Of a stretch of 64,000 bases of DNA, positions 10,596 to 22,892 are shown piece after piece. The notes under the pieces are model-generated. The model was not told the DNA's origin. It made no database searches and saw nothing but the letters and a program-made list of their open reading frames with translations. Source of the DNA: Emydura subglobosa (lineage: Eukaryota > Chordata > Testudines > Chelidae); the NCBI GenBank assembly GCA_007922225.1, contig ML679959.1, positions 24,030,118 to 24,094,117 on the forward strand. Direction: 5' to 3'. The number at the start of each line of letters is the position of its first letter. The first letter of the stretch is position 1. A program made the translations under genes and the position numbers.

Positions 10596-13500
10596 CTGGA
10601 AAAGAAAGTCATCTGTCATGTTAGTGTGCTCTGGGACTTGGAGTTTATCATATATGGGTACTTTGGTTTTAACTAGAGATGGATCCAAAAGCAAAGCCCC
10701 AGATCCAAAACATCCCTGAATTTTAGAAGACTTTGGCTACAGATGTGAACGAAGATACAGGTCCTGCTATTGTGCATTCTTTAATAACCAGAAGCTCTGT
10801 GGGATCTATTTGCAATTGCACCAGAGTAAACCGTGAGCAATTCCTATGAAGTCAATGAAATACTCAGATCCAGATGCTGCCCTATCAGCACCTTACCTTT
10901 TCCCCCCATAAAACTTCCACCATTGCTACCATTAGTACAGCTCTACCAGTGGTATCAATGACGGGAACGCTAGAGCAGAGACCAGCATTTTGACCACCCT
11001 GTCATCTAACCCTGCTCAGAGAAACATGGTGGCTAAAACACAAGCAGATGCCTGAGCCCCGGTCTACATGGGCATTCCCACTATTTCTATCACCAGTGGA
11101 ACTGCACCTGTGGTAGCAGTAATGGTAAATTTTAAGCAAAAATGTCTAATATAGATTAATTCAATCAAATCTAGAAACTGTTAGCAAAAACACCCCAGCT
11201 GATCTCATCTCCTGAGGTGGTTCCAAGCATAGGTATCAGTCTCATGGCCCTTTTAATGTCAAATATGGCTTATTGCTAGTCATCCCTCAACCCTAGTTGA
11301 ACACAATTTGTCCATGGTATGGACATGACCAAAGAGTGTTTAACAACTGATTCAGAAAGTGTGATAGACACCTGTTAGAATAAGGGACTGATCATGCTTT
11401 CTAACAACGGACCTTGAGCGCAGGTTGGCCCAGTTTGCACAGAACTATGACCACGTTCAGCCACGGTTGAGGAACCAAAGTGGTACTATGTCTGATGTCA
11501 GGTGGCAAAAGTGGCTCAATTTCCGGCACAGAACACCTTAAGGCAGCCAGGAAGCAATTCATACCAGACTTTATAAATTAAAGTTAACCCCTTGAGTTGC
11601 ACCTAGAAACTAGTGCCAACTATGGAGAAAGAGCTAACTCTGAGACAGGTGCTTCAAATGGTTCTAAACTTGTGGAAATATTCTGAAAATAAAGCAGATA
11701 TTTAGACTTGGTACCTGATGTTCATAAATAGCGCAGGACACTCTGACGTTATCTTTGCTGGTAACTGCTGCCTCGCAGAAGCCGAATTGCTGTCAAAATT
11801 AGAAGACGATTAGTTAAAGAAGCCGTAGTTATAAAGTGGAGGATAGTTGCATTACAGTACCTAAGGGATAGTACAGTCTACAAAAAACCCCAAGCACCTA
11901 AACATTGTGTACATATTTAGACTGTAAAATGCTTCCTTTTGAGGCCAGTTCTGCTCCCACTGAAGTCAATGGCAAAATTATCTTTAAATGTACAGTTAGC
12001 AAGTATGTGGTAGCTCCCTGTTAACGCTCTTCCAGTGCGATGCCCCTTTGTCCATGTGTGTATGCAAGGAGGCTTGCATGGGCAGCCAGCTAAGAGACCA
12101 ACAGTCTGTAAAACTGCATGGGATTTAATCTATATAGATCAAAAAGATGAAGAGTTGAATAGATACAGGATTTGATCCTAAGGTTCTAAGGAGTTTAGGT
12201 ATCAAAACAAAGTGCACTAAGCACTTAAGGGTAAGGGCTGTTCTTTTGTCATACAGTGCCTAGCACAACAGGGTTGGGGCCTCTAGGCGCTATTGAAGTA
12301 CAAATAATACATGATAACATGCACCATGTTTAATAAAATGTTCTGTGTGAATGATTCCCCTTGCCTCATCCTTTTAAAACGGTCTCCACTAGGGTATGCC
12401 AAAATATAACTCCTGTATGATAAAGGGGAAAAAAGATGTGAGGTGATCTTGGAAATCATGTCACAGACGGAATACGCCTCTTGCACCCTATCTTCATATA
12501 GGATCTAATCCTGTACAGGATCAGGCCCAGTATAGCCTGGCTCATCTCTAACTCTGAACTGGATTGCTCTGGACTAACGTCTCAGCATACTTACAGTTAG
12601 ATCTTCAGGCAGCGGCTGACAGTCATCCACATGATCCTGGGCATCTTTGGTTGAGCAGTTAGTGACAACAACGGCAAACTCGACAGAGACAGAGTCTGGG
12701 AGATGCTGATAAAACATTAATACTGTTTAACTGTCTTTGCAGCATGAAGCTACAGAACTGCCAAGAAAATATAGAAGGGTGAATTTTCTAAGTCCAGGTA
12801 GGTTTTAGCATGGTCTCTCCCTCTAAAGTCTGTGCGAATCACATGGCTAGATGCCACAGAACTCTTGGGAAATTAACACCATGTTTAGTGGAAACCAGAC
12901 TTGTTTGCAAACACAAGCAAATGAGCGTAGCATAAAAACCGCAGGAGGGATGTTCTGTTTTGTAAGATACCAAGGATCATAATTTCAACGGTTACCTGAA
13001 TTTGAGCTCGTCCAATTTCAAGGAGTCTAAGGTAGGCACCATCATGTTCTTTGTTATGCTTGGCGAGTGCAAGGTCAACAGCATTTATCACCCGAGTGTC
13101 ATTTAAAAGTGCCAATATTGGACAGTCGGCGCAGATTTCAGTAACATCTTCAGCTGAGTCTGTAGACAAAACAGAACAGATTATGTTTTGACAAAATGAC
13201 AGATACCAGAATGCATTATAGATCTGTTCAGTGGGATACAGTATTATTTTTTATACCCTGTTCCACACTGCAGTTGGTGGTGGTGTGTTATGGGAAAGAA
13301 TCACTAAATTCTGGCCCAGAGATGGCAGCCTTTCGCAAATGGTGGCTGTGCTTTTGCATGCCAGCTTTTTAAGTCTTTATTAAAGAAAATTTCCCCTGAT
13401 CATCAGCAGCTTCGTTTCAAGGTTTTTATTCAGTTTTAATCCATCCTTACTGAGACAAATTACCAGGGACACCCATGAAAGTTTGCCTAAGTGCAAATTA

Positions 13501-16500
13501 AGTGGGCTTCAGGATCTAGCCCATTATTGATGAAAGAATGTGAGAAATTAAAGGAGTTTCTAAATTACTGGAATTCTGGTTGTGTGTTTGTGTGTGTTTC
13601 TCCTTCACTAAAAGGAGTGCATGTCTCATGAAATTTGCCAGGTAGGGAGAATGAGTGGATGGGAAAAAAGGTACTAGATACTGTCCATCACAACAGCTGT
13701 CCAGGTCCATTGAATTCATTGGGGTTGCACAGGCCTACATGAGGGCAGAATTTGCCCAAGAATATCCCACAAAAGTGGTGTTCAGGTGGTGGGTTGCAAC
13801 CCAGGAATGGGTCCCTGTGGGGCACCAGCTAGATGGTACACCATTGGCTGAGAAAGCAACACAATCTCTAGGTAACTGGAACCATCATGGAGAACTTAGG
13901 CAGTGGGACAAGGAACAACTTGCTTTCCCACTCTACTCCCCTTCCTGCTGCTGCCGTTCTGGTTGCTACTTCTGACCCTGCTCTGTTCCTTATGGCCTGA
14001 CACCCTGTTCCAGATCAGCTTCTTAGTCCTTCTCTCCCCCTCACATAACACTCAGTTCTAATATAGGGGAGCAGCACTTTAGGTGCTCCGTGGAGCAATG
14101 CTACTCCTCATTTCTGAAAATCAGGCCCAAGATGCCTTGAGACGAACACCCCACAATGGAGATTTTTCAATGGCCCCTTTTGAACATTTTGAGCTTAGAG
14201 AATGAGCTGCGCCTTGCGAAGTGCCATGAAGGTCAACAAACTCAGGCCACGTCATACTAAGGAGGAAGCAAATTCCAGAGGCGTGAGTTGGAATGCCAGA
14301 CTGTCTGCCACCTCAAGTTCAAACTTGGGATCTTCTTCCCAAGACAGCCGTAGCACATCTCAACACTCAGGATGAACATGAGTAAAGAGAGAGGGATAAA
14401 TTCATAGGCTAATGACCTCGTCCACGTATCCCATGCTATGATCAACATGGCCATAGGGGTTGCAGTGTTGTTGTAGCTGTGTTGGTCCCAGGATATTAGA
14501 AAGACAAGGTGAGGGAGGTAATATATTTTATTGGACCAACTTCTGTTGGTGAGAGAGATGCTTTCAAGCTTACATGGGACCTGAAGAAGAACTCCATTTA
14601 GGCACAGAAGCTTGTCTCTCACCAGCAGAAGTTGGTCCAATATAGCATATTACTTCACTCATCTTGATCATAGGGCATCAGTTCAATGAGCAGTGCCTAT
14701 CTCCTGAGGTCAGCCCCATTGTACAGATGGGGAACTGAGGTACAGAGAGGGTCAGTGACTTGCCCAAAGTCCCACAGGAAGATCATGGCAGAACAGGGAC
14801 TTGAATGTGGGTCTTCCACATCCCAAGGCAGTGCCCCAACCACTGGGCCATCCTTCCTTGCTAGTGGATTTAAGCCAGGGGAAAAAGGACTTCTAAGATA
14901 GCCAATTCTTCCATCTCAGAATACTTTGCAATACTTTAGAATCAGAAGGACTAGAGAACCAAATACCCCCAAAATTTATTCTGATAGCATTCCTGCTTTC
15001 CCATCACCATCCCTAAGCATAAACCCTGACAAAGAACAAAGCCTTTACCTGGAGTTGAGTGACATTTGGAACTTAATACAGACAATTTTCCATCCAACTT
15101 GAGCAATTTAACCTCACAGTCGCCTTCAACAACCTGGAAGTACAAACGCGAAGGGTTACATCATCCACATCAGTAGCAGCTTCTCAAAAAGGAAGCAGGA
15201 TTAGAAGAAGACAGATATTTTATTAGTGAGTGTAGGGGAATGAAGCTTGGCACAGAGTTTTCCTGGCAAATCCAGTCTGATTCCTGGAGAGCCTGCCAAA
15301 CCATTCGCAGGATGTGTGCTTTATAAAAGGCAGAGGTAGACCCAAGCTACAAATATCTAGATGTCAGAATTCTTGGTAGTTCAGAGGTCTCCAGGTCCAG
15401 GAGTTTAGTTCAAGCCTGTCTCTAATACAAGGGTTCCAAGAAAGCGAACAATTTTAGCACACCTATTTGTAAATAAAGGCTTCTTGCAGTGCAACCACTA
15501 ATGCTCCCATAAACCATTTGCTGGTCAATGGCATAGTGGCAACATAATGTGATGCCTGAGTACGTAGTGTATGTGACCCATGAGCAGAGGGGATATCAAA
15601 AAGTAAAGTAGGGTTCACTGGACAAGTGTAACAATTAGCGATGGCCCTGAGATGGACTACGGGGTCTGAACCCTGCTGAACATAGGGAGAGTTTGAATTC
15701 AGACCCCACCCTGAACTGTGTTGCTTGGGCTGTCTCTATAAACAACAGACTAAATCCTGAAATTCTGGCTGTTTTCCACTCAGCCTTCACTCCGGCATAA
15801 CTCCCATTGACTTGTATGAGAGTTTTGGCTCAGAAAGGTTTTCAGTTTTGGCCTAACAGTCAGAAGAGGTGAAATTCACCCCATGCAGAGGGTCACTTAA
15901 GGTCCAGAAAAGCTTTACTTAAGGGCTTGAGATTAGCTCTGATCTCACCATGGGTGTCCAGCCTCTGGTGTACCTGCACCAGTACAAGCCCCAGATGAGC
16001 CAAGGAAAGCTGTGCTTTGCACTCGTGAAGCTTACCTTAGTAGCAAGTGAGGGTGAGCTCAAAGGGTGCAAATCACAGTTTTCCTTGACTGCAACTTGGG
16101 TTTGACTCATGGCTGAATCCTTTCAGGATGTGCACAGGCCTTACGTGGAAAGTGTCACCCAGGGTGGATTGGTATTTTGTCAAAACTACTCTAGTGCCCT
16201 CCCCTCTTGTTGAAAGGTGGGATAACAAGACCAGAAGGAAATCCAGGAGATAATCTGGGCAGGGAGGGAGCTATAGGGAGTGAGGAAGGGTGAGAAGGTG
16301 GCCTCAGAAGGTGGTGCTTCATGGGTGGATAAGGCCAGGAAAGCGGTAGTAAGTCAGTTGGTGGGTAAATTATGCAAGTGGAAAAGACTGATGATTGCCT
16401 GATATAGAACTGCATATTCAATACTTGAATTACTCAAGGAAGAGGTAATTGCTCATATGTGAGTGGCCGGGAGAAAGAAAGGGCACTGCAGTTTTAAGCA

Positions 16501-19500
16501 ATGTTTGCATGCAGTCCTTCATGGTTCTCTACCAGTGTTTCAACACACTGAACTCTTTGGCCTGGAACATGTGGTGGTGGAAACCATGCCAGAAACAAAA
16601 GTAGCACTGACTCCCTGACCTGTGCAAACCGAGATCCTTTCCTGGGAACTATGTTATAATTTAACCACCTCCCTCCACACACCTGGACACTCCCACAGTT
16701 ATAACAGGGGAGGGGGGAGGCGTGGAAAGCTCTTCAAGGTAGGGTGCAAGAAACATTTGTGTTGTGTTCACAGGTTTAACCGTATGTGGATGGGGCAAAG
16801 TGTGTTTCCTTAGGGTATCTCTACACGGTAGATGGGAACAAGCCTCCCAGCCCAGCTAGACAGACTCACACTAGCAGAGTTTAAGCTGTCACACTAAAAA
16901 TAGCAATATGTGTGTTCTGGCTCAGGCTGCAGTTTGGGTTCGGAAGCCTTGGGGATCTGGTGGACTTGAAAGCCTGAGCCGGAGCATCCGCATTGCTCCT
17001 TTTAGCACACTTGCTTGAGCCCTGCTAGAACGAGTCGGCCTGTCCAAGCTGGGAGTGAGATACGCCCTAGGAGACTGATGTAGAAAGAATGTATTGGAGG
17101 AACTTAACCAAAGATACACAGAATGGGCTGCTTGGATGGTTACAGTGTGCTACAAGGCCAGCAACTGCTTTTGGGAAGTCAACTAGAGATTTGCCCGTTC
17201 ATACAGTAAGAAAGCCAGCTTTCCTTCACTCTGTATCAGTGTTCATGGATATATGTAAATATCTTTCTTAAGGCTCTAATTTTGCACAAGCTCACTTAGG
17301 GCACAGATCTCCTATCTGATATGCATACCAATGGTCGACTTTGTTATTCTGCCCTGTTTTTTTCTGTTGTATGTGGCATTTGCCATTGATTTCTCCCTTT
17401 GTTTAGAGGAAGGATGACCTTTTGCCTCAAGCACAGCTCTGGAGGGCAGAAGAGCTGGCTTCTATTCCTGGTTCTGCCACAGAGCTATTGTGGGGCATTC
17501 TGCATGGCACTTTATTTCTTGTGCCTCAGTTTCCCATACCTGTAAAATGAGGATAATATTAATCTATTTCACGAAGGTGTTGGAAAGTTTAACTGATTAG
17601 TATTTGTGCAGTGCATTGATCTTCTTGAATGAAAGCCATTAGACAAAGGTAAAATGGTAAGTATTATTATTATTATCTATGCATGTAAGGAAAGCAGAAT
17701 ATCAGCCTGGAGCTTTATGAGGCTGATCTCAAAGGAGATTTTTGCCCTGGAAAAAGAGAAAAATGGTAGGCTGGGATACCCAGTGACAGCTCACCTTGTC
17801 CTGCTATAACCAACACATACAATGTGCTGTACATTCACATTTACCCAGAGAGCTAATGATGATTTCAGACACTTACGTGTTCTGTCAGTGGTCTTACGGT
17901 ACAATTTTCGATGGGTAGGGGATTCACGATGTGGCACATAGTCTCTAATAAGTCAAGTTCGAGCATAAATATCTCTCCAAAAGGCCTCTGGAAGGAAAAT
18001 AAAAGATTTTTGCTAATTACTTCCCAAAACATCACCAGATTTCTCCCGTCAAGCTAAATTCTGGTCCTCGTTCCTGATTTCAGTTGAATAATTCTAGGTT
18101 TTCACTAGGGTAGCTGAGATCAGGAACTGCCCTGTAGTGTTGAACTCTGTAAGAAAGATGGGCCAGATTTTTAGCTGGAGTGCATCAACATCGCTACATA
18201 GATATCAGCGGAGCCATATGGATTTACACCAGCTCAGGAATAAATGTCTGAAGTGTCCAATCTGAATTTAGTGGGTTGTAAGAAGAAGAAACCAGAAACC
18301 AAACCCAGATCTCCTGAGTCATTAAGTTTTGTACCGTCTGACAGTCCTTTAAAAGTGACGGGCAGCTTTGCTGGCACAAAAACTGCAGTTGAGCAATTCC
18401 CTAGTGTTATGGCAAGGAATCAGGAACGATTTAAATCCTACTGGCCCCACTCAGGTGAAAGAACCGATTGTCAGCTGGTGAGTATTGAGCTAGTTCCACT
18501 AACCTCAATGGAAATATGCTGAATTACTGAGGTTGAGCATTGGCTCAAATGCCCCTATTGCCTAAGGACTGCAGGGCCCTTTTCAGCTACACTTACATCC
18601 TTTCAGCTATAGCATTAGTCATCTGAGCACAACACTAGGCCTCAGAGACACCTGAGTGCTAAGCTTGGCTCTGTCGCTGACTCTGTCTGTGTCTGTGACG
18701 TTATTCTTTCCTCACTTATTCAAGTGTAAACCAAGAGTAATTCCACTACAGCCAATGGAGTTATACTGGTGTAAAACTAGTACGAGTGAGAGGAGAATTA
18801 GGTCCTGCCTGCCCAGTGAATTATTGTGTGGCAAGCCAGGGTGTGCATCTACAGAGCACCAGCTTGCTGCACAGTAATGTCCTGTGTGGACACTGCTAGA
18901 GTGATGTAAAATGACCTTCGTGTAAATGCAAATTCAGGCCACATTTGCCTCTATCTGTACAGTGGGGATACTGGGTCAAATTTAGACCTGGTATAACACC
19001 ATTAATGTCAGTGGAACTGCACTAGGAACAAATGTAATCAAATAATATTTACTTACCTCATAAGGGTAATCTTTACAATTTGGGTGCTCAGATTCACTGG
19101 TAGGCATATAAATGAGCATTTTACGTGTCTAACTGCCAATCTGCCCTAATAAGGAGATCGCATTTGTAAATTAGGCCCATCGTATTATTATATTAATATT
19201 GCTCAACACCTCTCTCGCTTTTTAAGAGACACGTTTCATCCTAAAGATGATGGGCCCAATTGTTGTCTAGTGTAAATCAGTGTCACTCCACTGATGTCAA
19301 TGAGGCCAGGCTGATTTACACCAGCTGAGGTCCTCACTCTACATTTATTTCATCAATCTTTTCTAAGCATTTTGTGTCTCAAGCATTTGACTTCCCAGAC
19401 AACCTCACGGCAATTTTTCTTTTTTTTTATGTAGCACTTACCCTGGGCAACACCTTGATCTTCTCAATGCTGTTCAGCGCGTACTTGTATCCATGAGGAT

Positions 19501-19660
19501 GATGGGCATTGATGTAGTTAAGAGCTACTGCAGCCGCCTCTTCAGACTCTGGGTCATCACAGTCAATGACCCGTAGATTCAAGGGACTCAGGGGTCTGAG
19601 CACTACAGTTTTGTAGCTTAGAAGCTGAACAAACAATAGTAAAGCTACGAACACCTTCAT
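10308..19660 (-). CDS. AHSG: Fetuin-A (alpha-2-HS-glycoprotein), complete seven-exon gene
   Basis: Fetuin-A is a secreted liver glycoprotein that binds calcium phosphate and inhibits ectopic mineralisation (family knowledge). Seven exons on the minus strand join in frame: 19660-19442, 17987-17877, 15133-15049, 13159-12996, 12705-12595, 11789-11715 and 10595-10308. They total 1053 nt, or 350 residues plus stop, against about 367 in human. All internal junctions are GT-AG. The protein has a signal peptide, cystatin domain 1 (exons 1-3), cystatin domain 2 (exons 4-6) and a Pro/His-rich tail (exon 7) ending in CPGRIRHFQV, close to the human C-terminus. I count twelve cysteines, as expected for six fetuin disulfides, and N-glycosylation sequons NCT, NDT and NCS. 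FETUB follows about 4.7 kb downstream in the same direction. Introns hold SINEs and a palindromic repeat. The reading frame is intact, so the gene appears functional. Confidence 0.96.
11715..11789 (-). CDS. AHSG: AHSG exon 6: cystatin domain 2 end
   Basis: 25 codons encoding QFGFCEAAVTSKDNVRVSCA and IYEHQ, matching the human QYGFCKA....VAVTC pattern. A GACAG acceptor and GTACCA donor flank it, both in phase 0. Confidence 0.93.
12595..12705 (-). CDS. AHSG: AHSG exon 5: cystatin domain 2
   Basis: 37 codons, phase 0 at both ends. It starts HLPDSVSVEFAVVVTNCSTK, with an NCS sequon, and has a second cysteine in DDCQPLPEDLT. It is equivalent to the human segment containing VEFTVSGTDC. The donor is GTAAGT. 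Confidence 0.93.
12996..13159 (-). CDS. AHSG: AHSG exon 4: start of cystatin domain 2
   Basis: 164 nt, phase 1 to phase 0. It encodes SAEDVTEICADCPILALLND (with an NDT sequon) and then a helix containing AVDLALAKHN before LRLLEIGRAQIQ. This corresponds to the human segment with CQDCP and LEEISRAQ. The acceptor CTACAG and donor GTAACC fix the boundaries. Confidence 0.94.
14462..14652. repeat. Long palindromic repeat (possible Penelope-like terminus) in AHSG intron 3
   Basis: TATTGGACCAACTTCTGTTG and GTGAGAGAGATGCTTT are inverted as AAGCTTGTCTCTCACC and AGCAGAAGTTGGTCCAATA, separated by about 45 bases. The same unit recurs at 29335, 49895 and 51040. It is a known-looking interspersed repeat of sauropsids; the Penelope-like assignment is a guess. 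Confidence 0.6.
14705..14852 (-). mobile_element. MIR/CORE-type SINE in AHSG intron 3
   Basis: The plus strand reads TACAGATGGGGAACTGAGGT, GTGACTTGCCCAAAGTC and GGTCTTCCACATCCCAAG, the reverse complement of the MIR core and tRNA-like part. It lies directly beside the palindromic repeat at 14462-14652. Confidence 0.75.
15049..15133 (-). CDS. AHSG: AHSG exon 3: cystatin domain 1 end
   Basis: 85 nt, phase 0 to phase 1. It encodes VVEGDCEVKLLKLDGKLSVL then SSKCHSTP, the EGDC..LLKLDGK..V..KC pattern of fetuin-A. The acceptor is TTCCAG and the donor is GTAAAG. Confidence 0.93.
16813..17068 (+). mobile_element. Harbinger-like non-autonomous element in AHSG intron 2-3 region
   Basis: The ends read AGGGTATCTCTACAC and GAGATACGCCCT. 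The interior holds CTAAAAATAGCAATATGTGT and GAGCCGGAGCATCCGCATTG, both shared with the copy at 50632. It lies in AHSG intron 2. Confidence 0.6.
17430..17678 (+). mobile_element. MIR/CORE-type SINE in AHSG intron 2
   Basis: It shows the order TCTATTCCTGGTTCTGCCAC, GTGCCTCAGTTTCCCATACC, TGTAAAATGAGGATAATA and an ATTATTATTATTAT tail. The central core is diverged. Confidence 0.7.
17877..17987 (-). CDS. AHSG: AHSG exon 2: cystatin domain 1
   Basis: 37 codons, phase 0 at both ends, between a TTCCAG acceptor and a GTAAGT donor. It encodes RPFGEIFMLELDLLETMCHI followed by the second cysteine in an IENCT sequon. This is the fetuin pattern of a beta strand, LET.CH and then ..C. It has the same length and phase as FETUB exon 2 at 2454-2564. 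Confidence 0.94.
18160..18245. repeat. Short palindromic interspersed repeat
   Basis: CCAGATTTTTAGCTGGAGTG, ATCAGCGGAGCCATATGG and ATTTACACCAGCTCAGG belong to the same family, in AHSG intron 1. Confidence 0.6.
19250..19335. repeat. Short palindromic interspersed repeat
   Basis: GTGTAAATCAGTGTCACTCC, ACTGATGTCAATGAGG and CTGATTTACACCAGCTGAGG form an imperfect palindrome of the same family as 1003, immediately downstream of AHSG exon 1 inside intron 1. Confidence 0.7.
19442..19660 (-). CDS. AHSG: AHSG exon 1: signal peptide and start of cystatin domain 1
   Basis: There are 73 codons ending in phase 0 at a GTAAGT donor. A hydrophobic signal peptide (MKVFVALLLFVQLLSY) is followed by DCDDPESEEAAAVALNYINA, which matches the fetuin motif DCDD/NCDDPE..EAA..A..YIN. 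The ATG is the only one upstream of the signal peptide in frame and lies about 90 bases after a TATA box. Confidence 0.95.
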
Positions 19661-19748
19661 GGCCTAGTGAGAAAATCTGATCCCTGTCAGTATAATAGAA
19701 CTGGGAACAATGTTCTAATGGCAAGATAGAAGGAGCTAGAGGAGACTC

Positions 19749-19757
19749 ATTTATATA
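19749..19757 (-). promoter_or_regulatory. AHSG: AHSG TATA box
   Basis: The minus strand reads TATATAAAT about 90 bases upstream of the AHSG ATG. This would place transcription initiation near 19725 and give a short 5' leader, typical of liver plasma-protein promoters. The start site itself is inferred. Confidence 0.6.
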
Positions 19758-20882
19758 ATATACCACAACGAAAATTTGCATAAGCATAGCACTGATGTTT
19801 GTCCCAGTTCCAAGAAGCTACTGCAAACAATGAAAAAAAAAGGTAAATACATTAGAACATCAACCTGCCTGATGAATATTAGCCAAAGTAAATTTTATCA
19901 GGTAGGACATTGCAAAATCTGCTAAAAAGAAGACAGCATCAGCAAAATGTAAGACAGTTTTAGGGACTCTGTTGACAGTCATGTGCAGTGCAGTGCATGT
20001 GAGAGGAAAACAAGTCCTACTGCTGACTTGAGTTGCAGAAGAATTCAGAAGGATTGTACGTGGGCCCAAAGCCACTGAAATCCTGAGGTGTGGGGCACAC
20101 TCATCCTGGTGTAAATCAGGAGACGGTCCAACAAGATCAATGCAGTTACAGTGGCATAAATTAAATCAAAATCACTTCTCGGGGGTCAAAATCAGTGATG
20201 AACTAAATTATGATGTGAGTTTTGCCTCTGACTTCAATGGTAGTAGCAGTGGGCAGACAGGTTCCAAACCCTATGGATTACCATAAATTCAGCTCTCAGT
20301 TATCCCATAGTAAATGTGGAATAATTCCAGTCACTTCAGTGCAGTTACTCTAAATTTACTCTCATGTAAATGAAAGCAGAATTTGATCCCAAGTCTTCAT
20401 TCGGTGTAGCCAACTGACTTCAGTGGAAATTTTACTGGAATAAGGAATACAGATTTGAGGATTTGGCCCATGGAATAAGATATGTTTGCTATTCCTCTGT
20501 GCTAACAAATCAAGGGCAAAAATCCTGTAACCCTTATTCACATCTATAGTCACATTTAAATTAGTGGGACTAAACACATAAGGTTGGCAGGATCAAGTCC
20601 CAAGGTACACAGGACTAACAAAATCATGACACTATTAACAGTCTAGGTAGGGGACCAGATAATACAGTGATGGGGCAGTATAATAAACTAGACAAATAGA
20701 TTAGATGTAAAATGGGGTGTGGAGATATTTTGGAGAGGTGCACCAAGTAAGAACAGAATTCCATGAAGAAATTGGTTGGCATTGTCCAGAGTGTTACATG
20801 ACAGCAGCAAAGGGCTCGTAATTCTAGCAAACAAAAATCATAAACAGTGGTTTGGTGTGAAAATATTGGACCTCTCAAATTA

Positions 20883-21195
20883 TTAGCAAAGGTACAATAA
20901 GATCCAATGGCTCAAAGGTGAAGCTGGACAAATTCAAACTGGAAATGAAGACATTTTTAATAGTGAGTGTAATGAAACATGTGAACAACTCACCAAAGTG
21001 GATCCTCCATGATTTGATGTCCGTAAATCAAGGCTAGATATCTTTCTCAAAGATGCGCTTCAGTTCAACCTGATGTTATAGGCTTGATGTAGGAATAGCT
21101 GGATGTATTTTCATGGCCTGTATTATGTAGGAGGTCAGACTAGATGATCATAATGGTCCCTTCTGGCTTTAAAATATATTAATCTATATATCCAT
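20883..21195 (+). mobile_element. CR1 LINE 3' end
   Basis: It carries the 3' part with GACTAGATGATCATAATGGT and CCCTTCTGGCTTTAAAATATATTAATCTA, the typical sauropsid CR1 3' end. It is truncated at the 5' side and lies between AHSG and the third fetuin-like locus. Confidence 0.8.
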
Positions 21196-21764
21196 TAAAC
21201 CCTTTTAAGGAGTTAGGTAATTAGTTCCAGATTCAGAATAAATGATGGGTGGATTTCAAAAGGTTCAGAAATTTCATTCTGTTCTCATCAGACAAATCTC
21301 TCTGAGTGCTTATCTGAATCTGCTAGGTCTGTAAAACTGGGCTGGAAATCACACAAGCATAGCCTGTCTTGTGTTGCTGCCTTTCTCCTCTGCCTCTACT
21401 GGGAAATGCAGAGGAGAGCAAAAATGAAAATGGTGAAGAAAAAAATTCACCTTGAAGAGAGTCAAGAAATGTAAAGCCGGATGGTCCTGGAAGAGGAAGA
21501 TGGACTGGTAGAGTGGATCCAATGGAGACACCACCACTTACATTCACTGTCAAAAGGAAATGATAGGGTCACAGCTGGGGCTTGATCCAGCCTGACACAG
21601 ATAAGTCTCATTAATACATCCAAGCCTGGAACCCAACTCATCACATCCACAGTCTAGGGCCATCTATGAGATTCCTCATGCTACCTGTGAGTATCAGGAG
21701 AGCAAGGAGTGTGGTGATGCATGTCCTGCTAGAGAAATTGAAACTCATTGTGTGGTTTGATCTG

Positions 21765-22015
21765 AACATATAACAAGATCCAATGGCTGCAAGCGGAAGC
21801 TAGACAAATTCAGACTGGAAATAAGGCATGATTTTTTACAGTGAAGGTAATGAACCACTGGAACAATTTACAAATGGTTGTGGTGGATTCTCCATCACTG
21901 GCAATTTTTAAATCAAGATTTACTTTTTTTTTTAAAAATGCTTTCGTTCAAATGGAATTATTTTCAGGAAGTTCCGTGAGGTCTTGCCTTGGAATCTATG
22001 AATCTGTGAATTAAC
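21765..22015 (+). mobile_element. CR1 LINE 3' end, second copy
   Basis: It repeats the start of the 20883 copy (CAAGATCCAATGGCT then GAAGCTAGACAAATTCAGACTGGAAAT) and ends GGAATCTATGAATCTGTGA, the CR1 terminal repeat. A T-rich stretch near 21927 interrupts it. Confidence 0.75.
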
Positions 22016-22257
22016 ATTGCCATATCTAATAATCTGCCATAGTCTGTGGTGCCCAACAGGAGGAATTTAAACAACTTCCCTCTTTAGTATATAAAATGCA
22101 ACTCATCCCCTTTTGCTATGCACATTGCCCTATCTGTACAGTAATGTATCCAATTTAATCAAACAAACTTTGAGACAGAGTGCAAACATATTCACATAAC
22201 AACTAGTCTGCAGTCAAATGGGAAAATATTTGAGTCCAGGAGTATTACAGTGCGTGG

Positions 22258-22500
22258 GTGGCAATGCACAGACCACTGGTCCCAGCCAGTCTTTTGAAGG
22301 TTACCTTTAAGGTTTTGGTTTTGACCTATAAACCCTTAAATGGCTTGAGATCTATCTGCATGAGACACATCTCTTTCTACCATTTGATACTGACACAGTG
22401 GAGGTGCTTGAGTGTTTTCATGGCCCCTTCTCTTCTCCATAAAGTCCTTTGGACTTTGAATTTCAGTCTCCACCTTGGTCTAAAATAGCTTGAATCTGCT
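22258..22500 (+). mobile_element. LINE pol C-terminal fragment (CR1/L2 group)
   Basis: An open frame contains LLKVTFKVLVLTYKPLNGL, resembling the F+ILLL.YK.LNGLAP motif after the reverse transcriptase in several vertebrate LINEs. It lacks the rest of the element. The family assignment is tentative. Confidence 0.45.
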
Positions 22501-22892
22501 GACCTTTTCTGCATGTTGTAAAGCTCATATATTTAGGCAGGCATTTGGGGAAGGCCTGAGGAGCCTGGGTAGGGACGGTGAATTTTTATTGGGAGACCAG
22601 CATTTGCAGAAACCGGGGGAATGGAGGGGAACATTTGGGGTTTTTTGAATAGGTTGTTTTCGTGCAAAGAAAGGCCTTAGCAGTTGGCTACTGTCCAGGG
22701 TTTTTTGTCCTGGTTCAACTGTATTTTAGCTATTCTGTTGGGCACCAAGAACCAGGGACAGGCCTTCCTTTTTAGGTTCATGTATTGAAATTGAAATAGA
22801 TAAATAAAACAAATAGTTCACACAGAAAAATAAGATTATCCCAAACACCCTTTGAAACAGCTGCTGTATCTGAAGTATTAGGTGATCTTGTG

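Noticed and set aside
21323..21553. Minus-strand frame VNVSGGVSIGSTLPVHLPLP considered as a last exon of the third fetuin-like gene
   Set aside because: There is no terminal Cys motif, no match to fetuin tails, and it sits between two CR1 copies.
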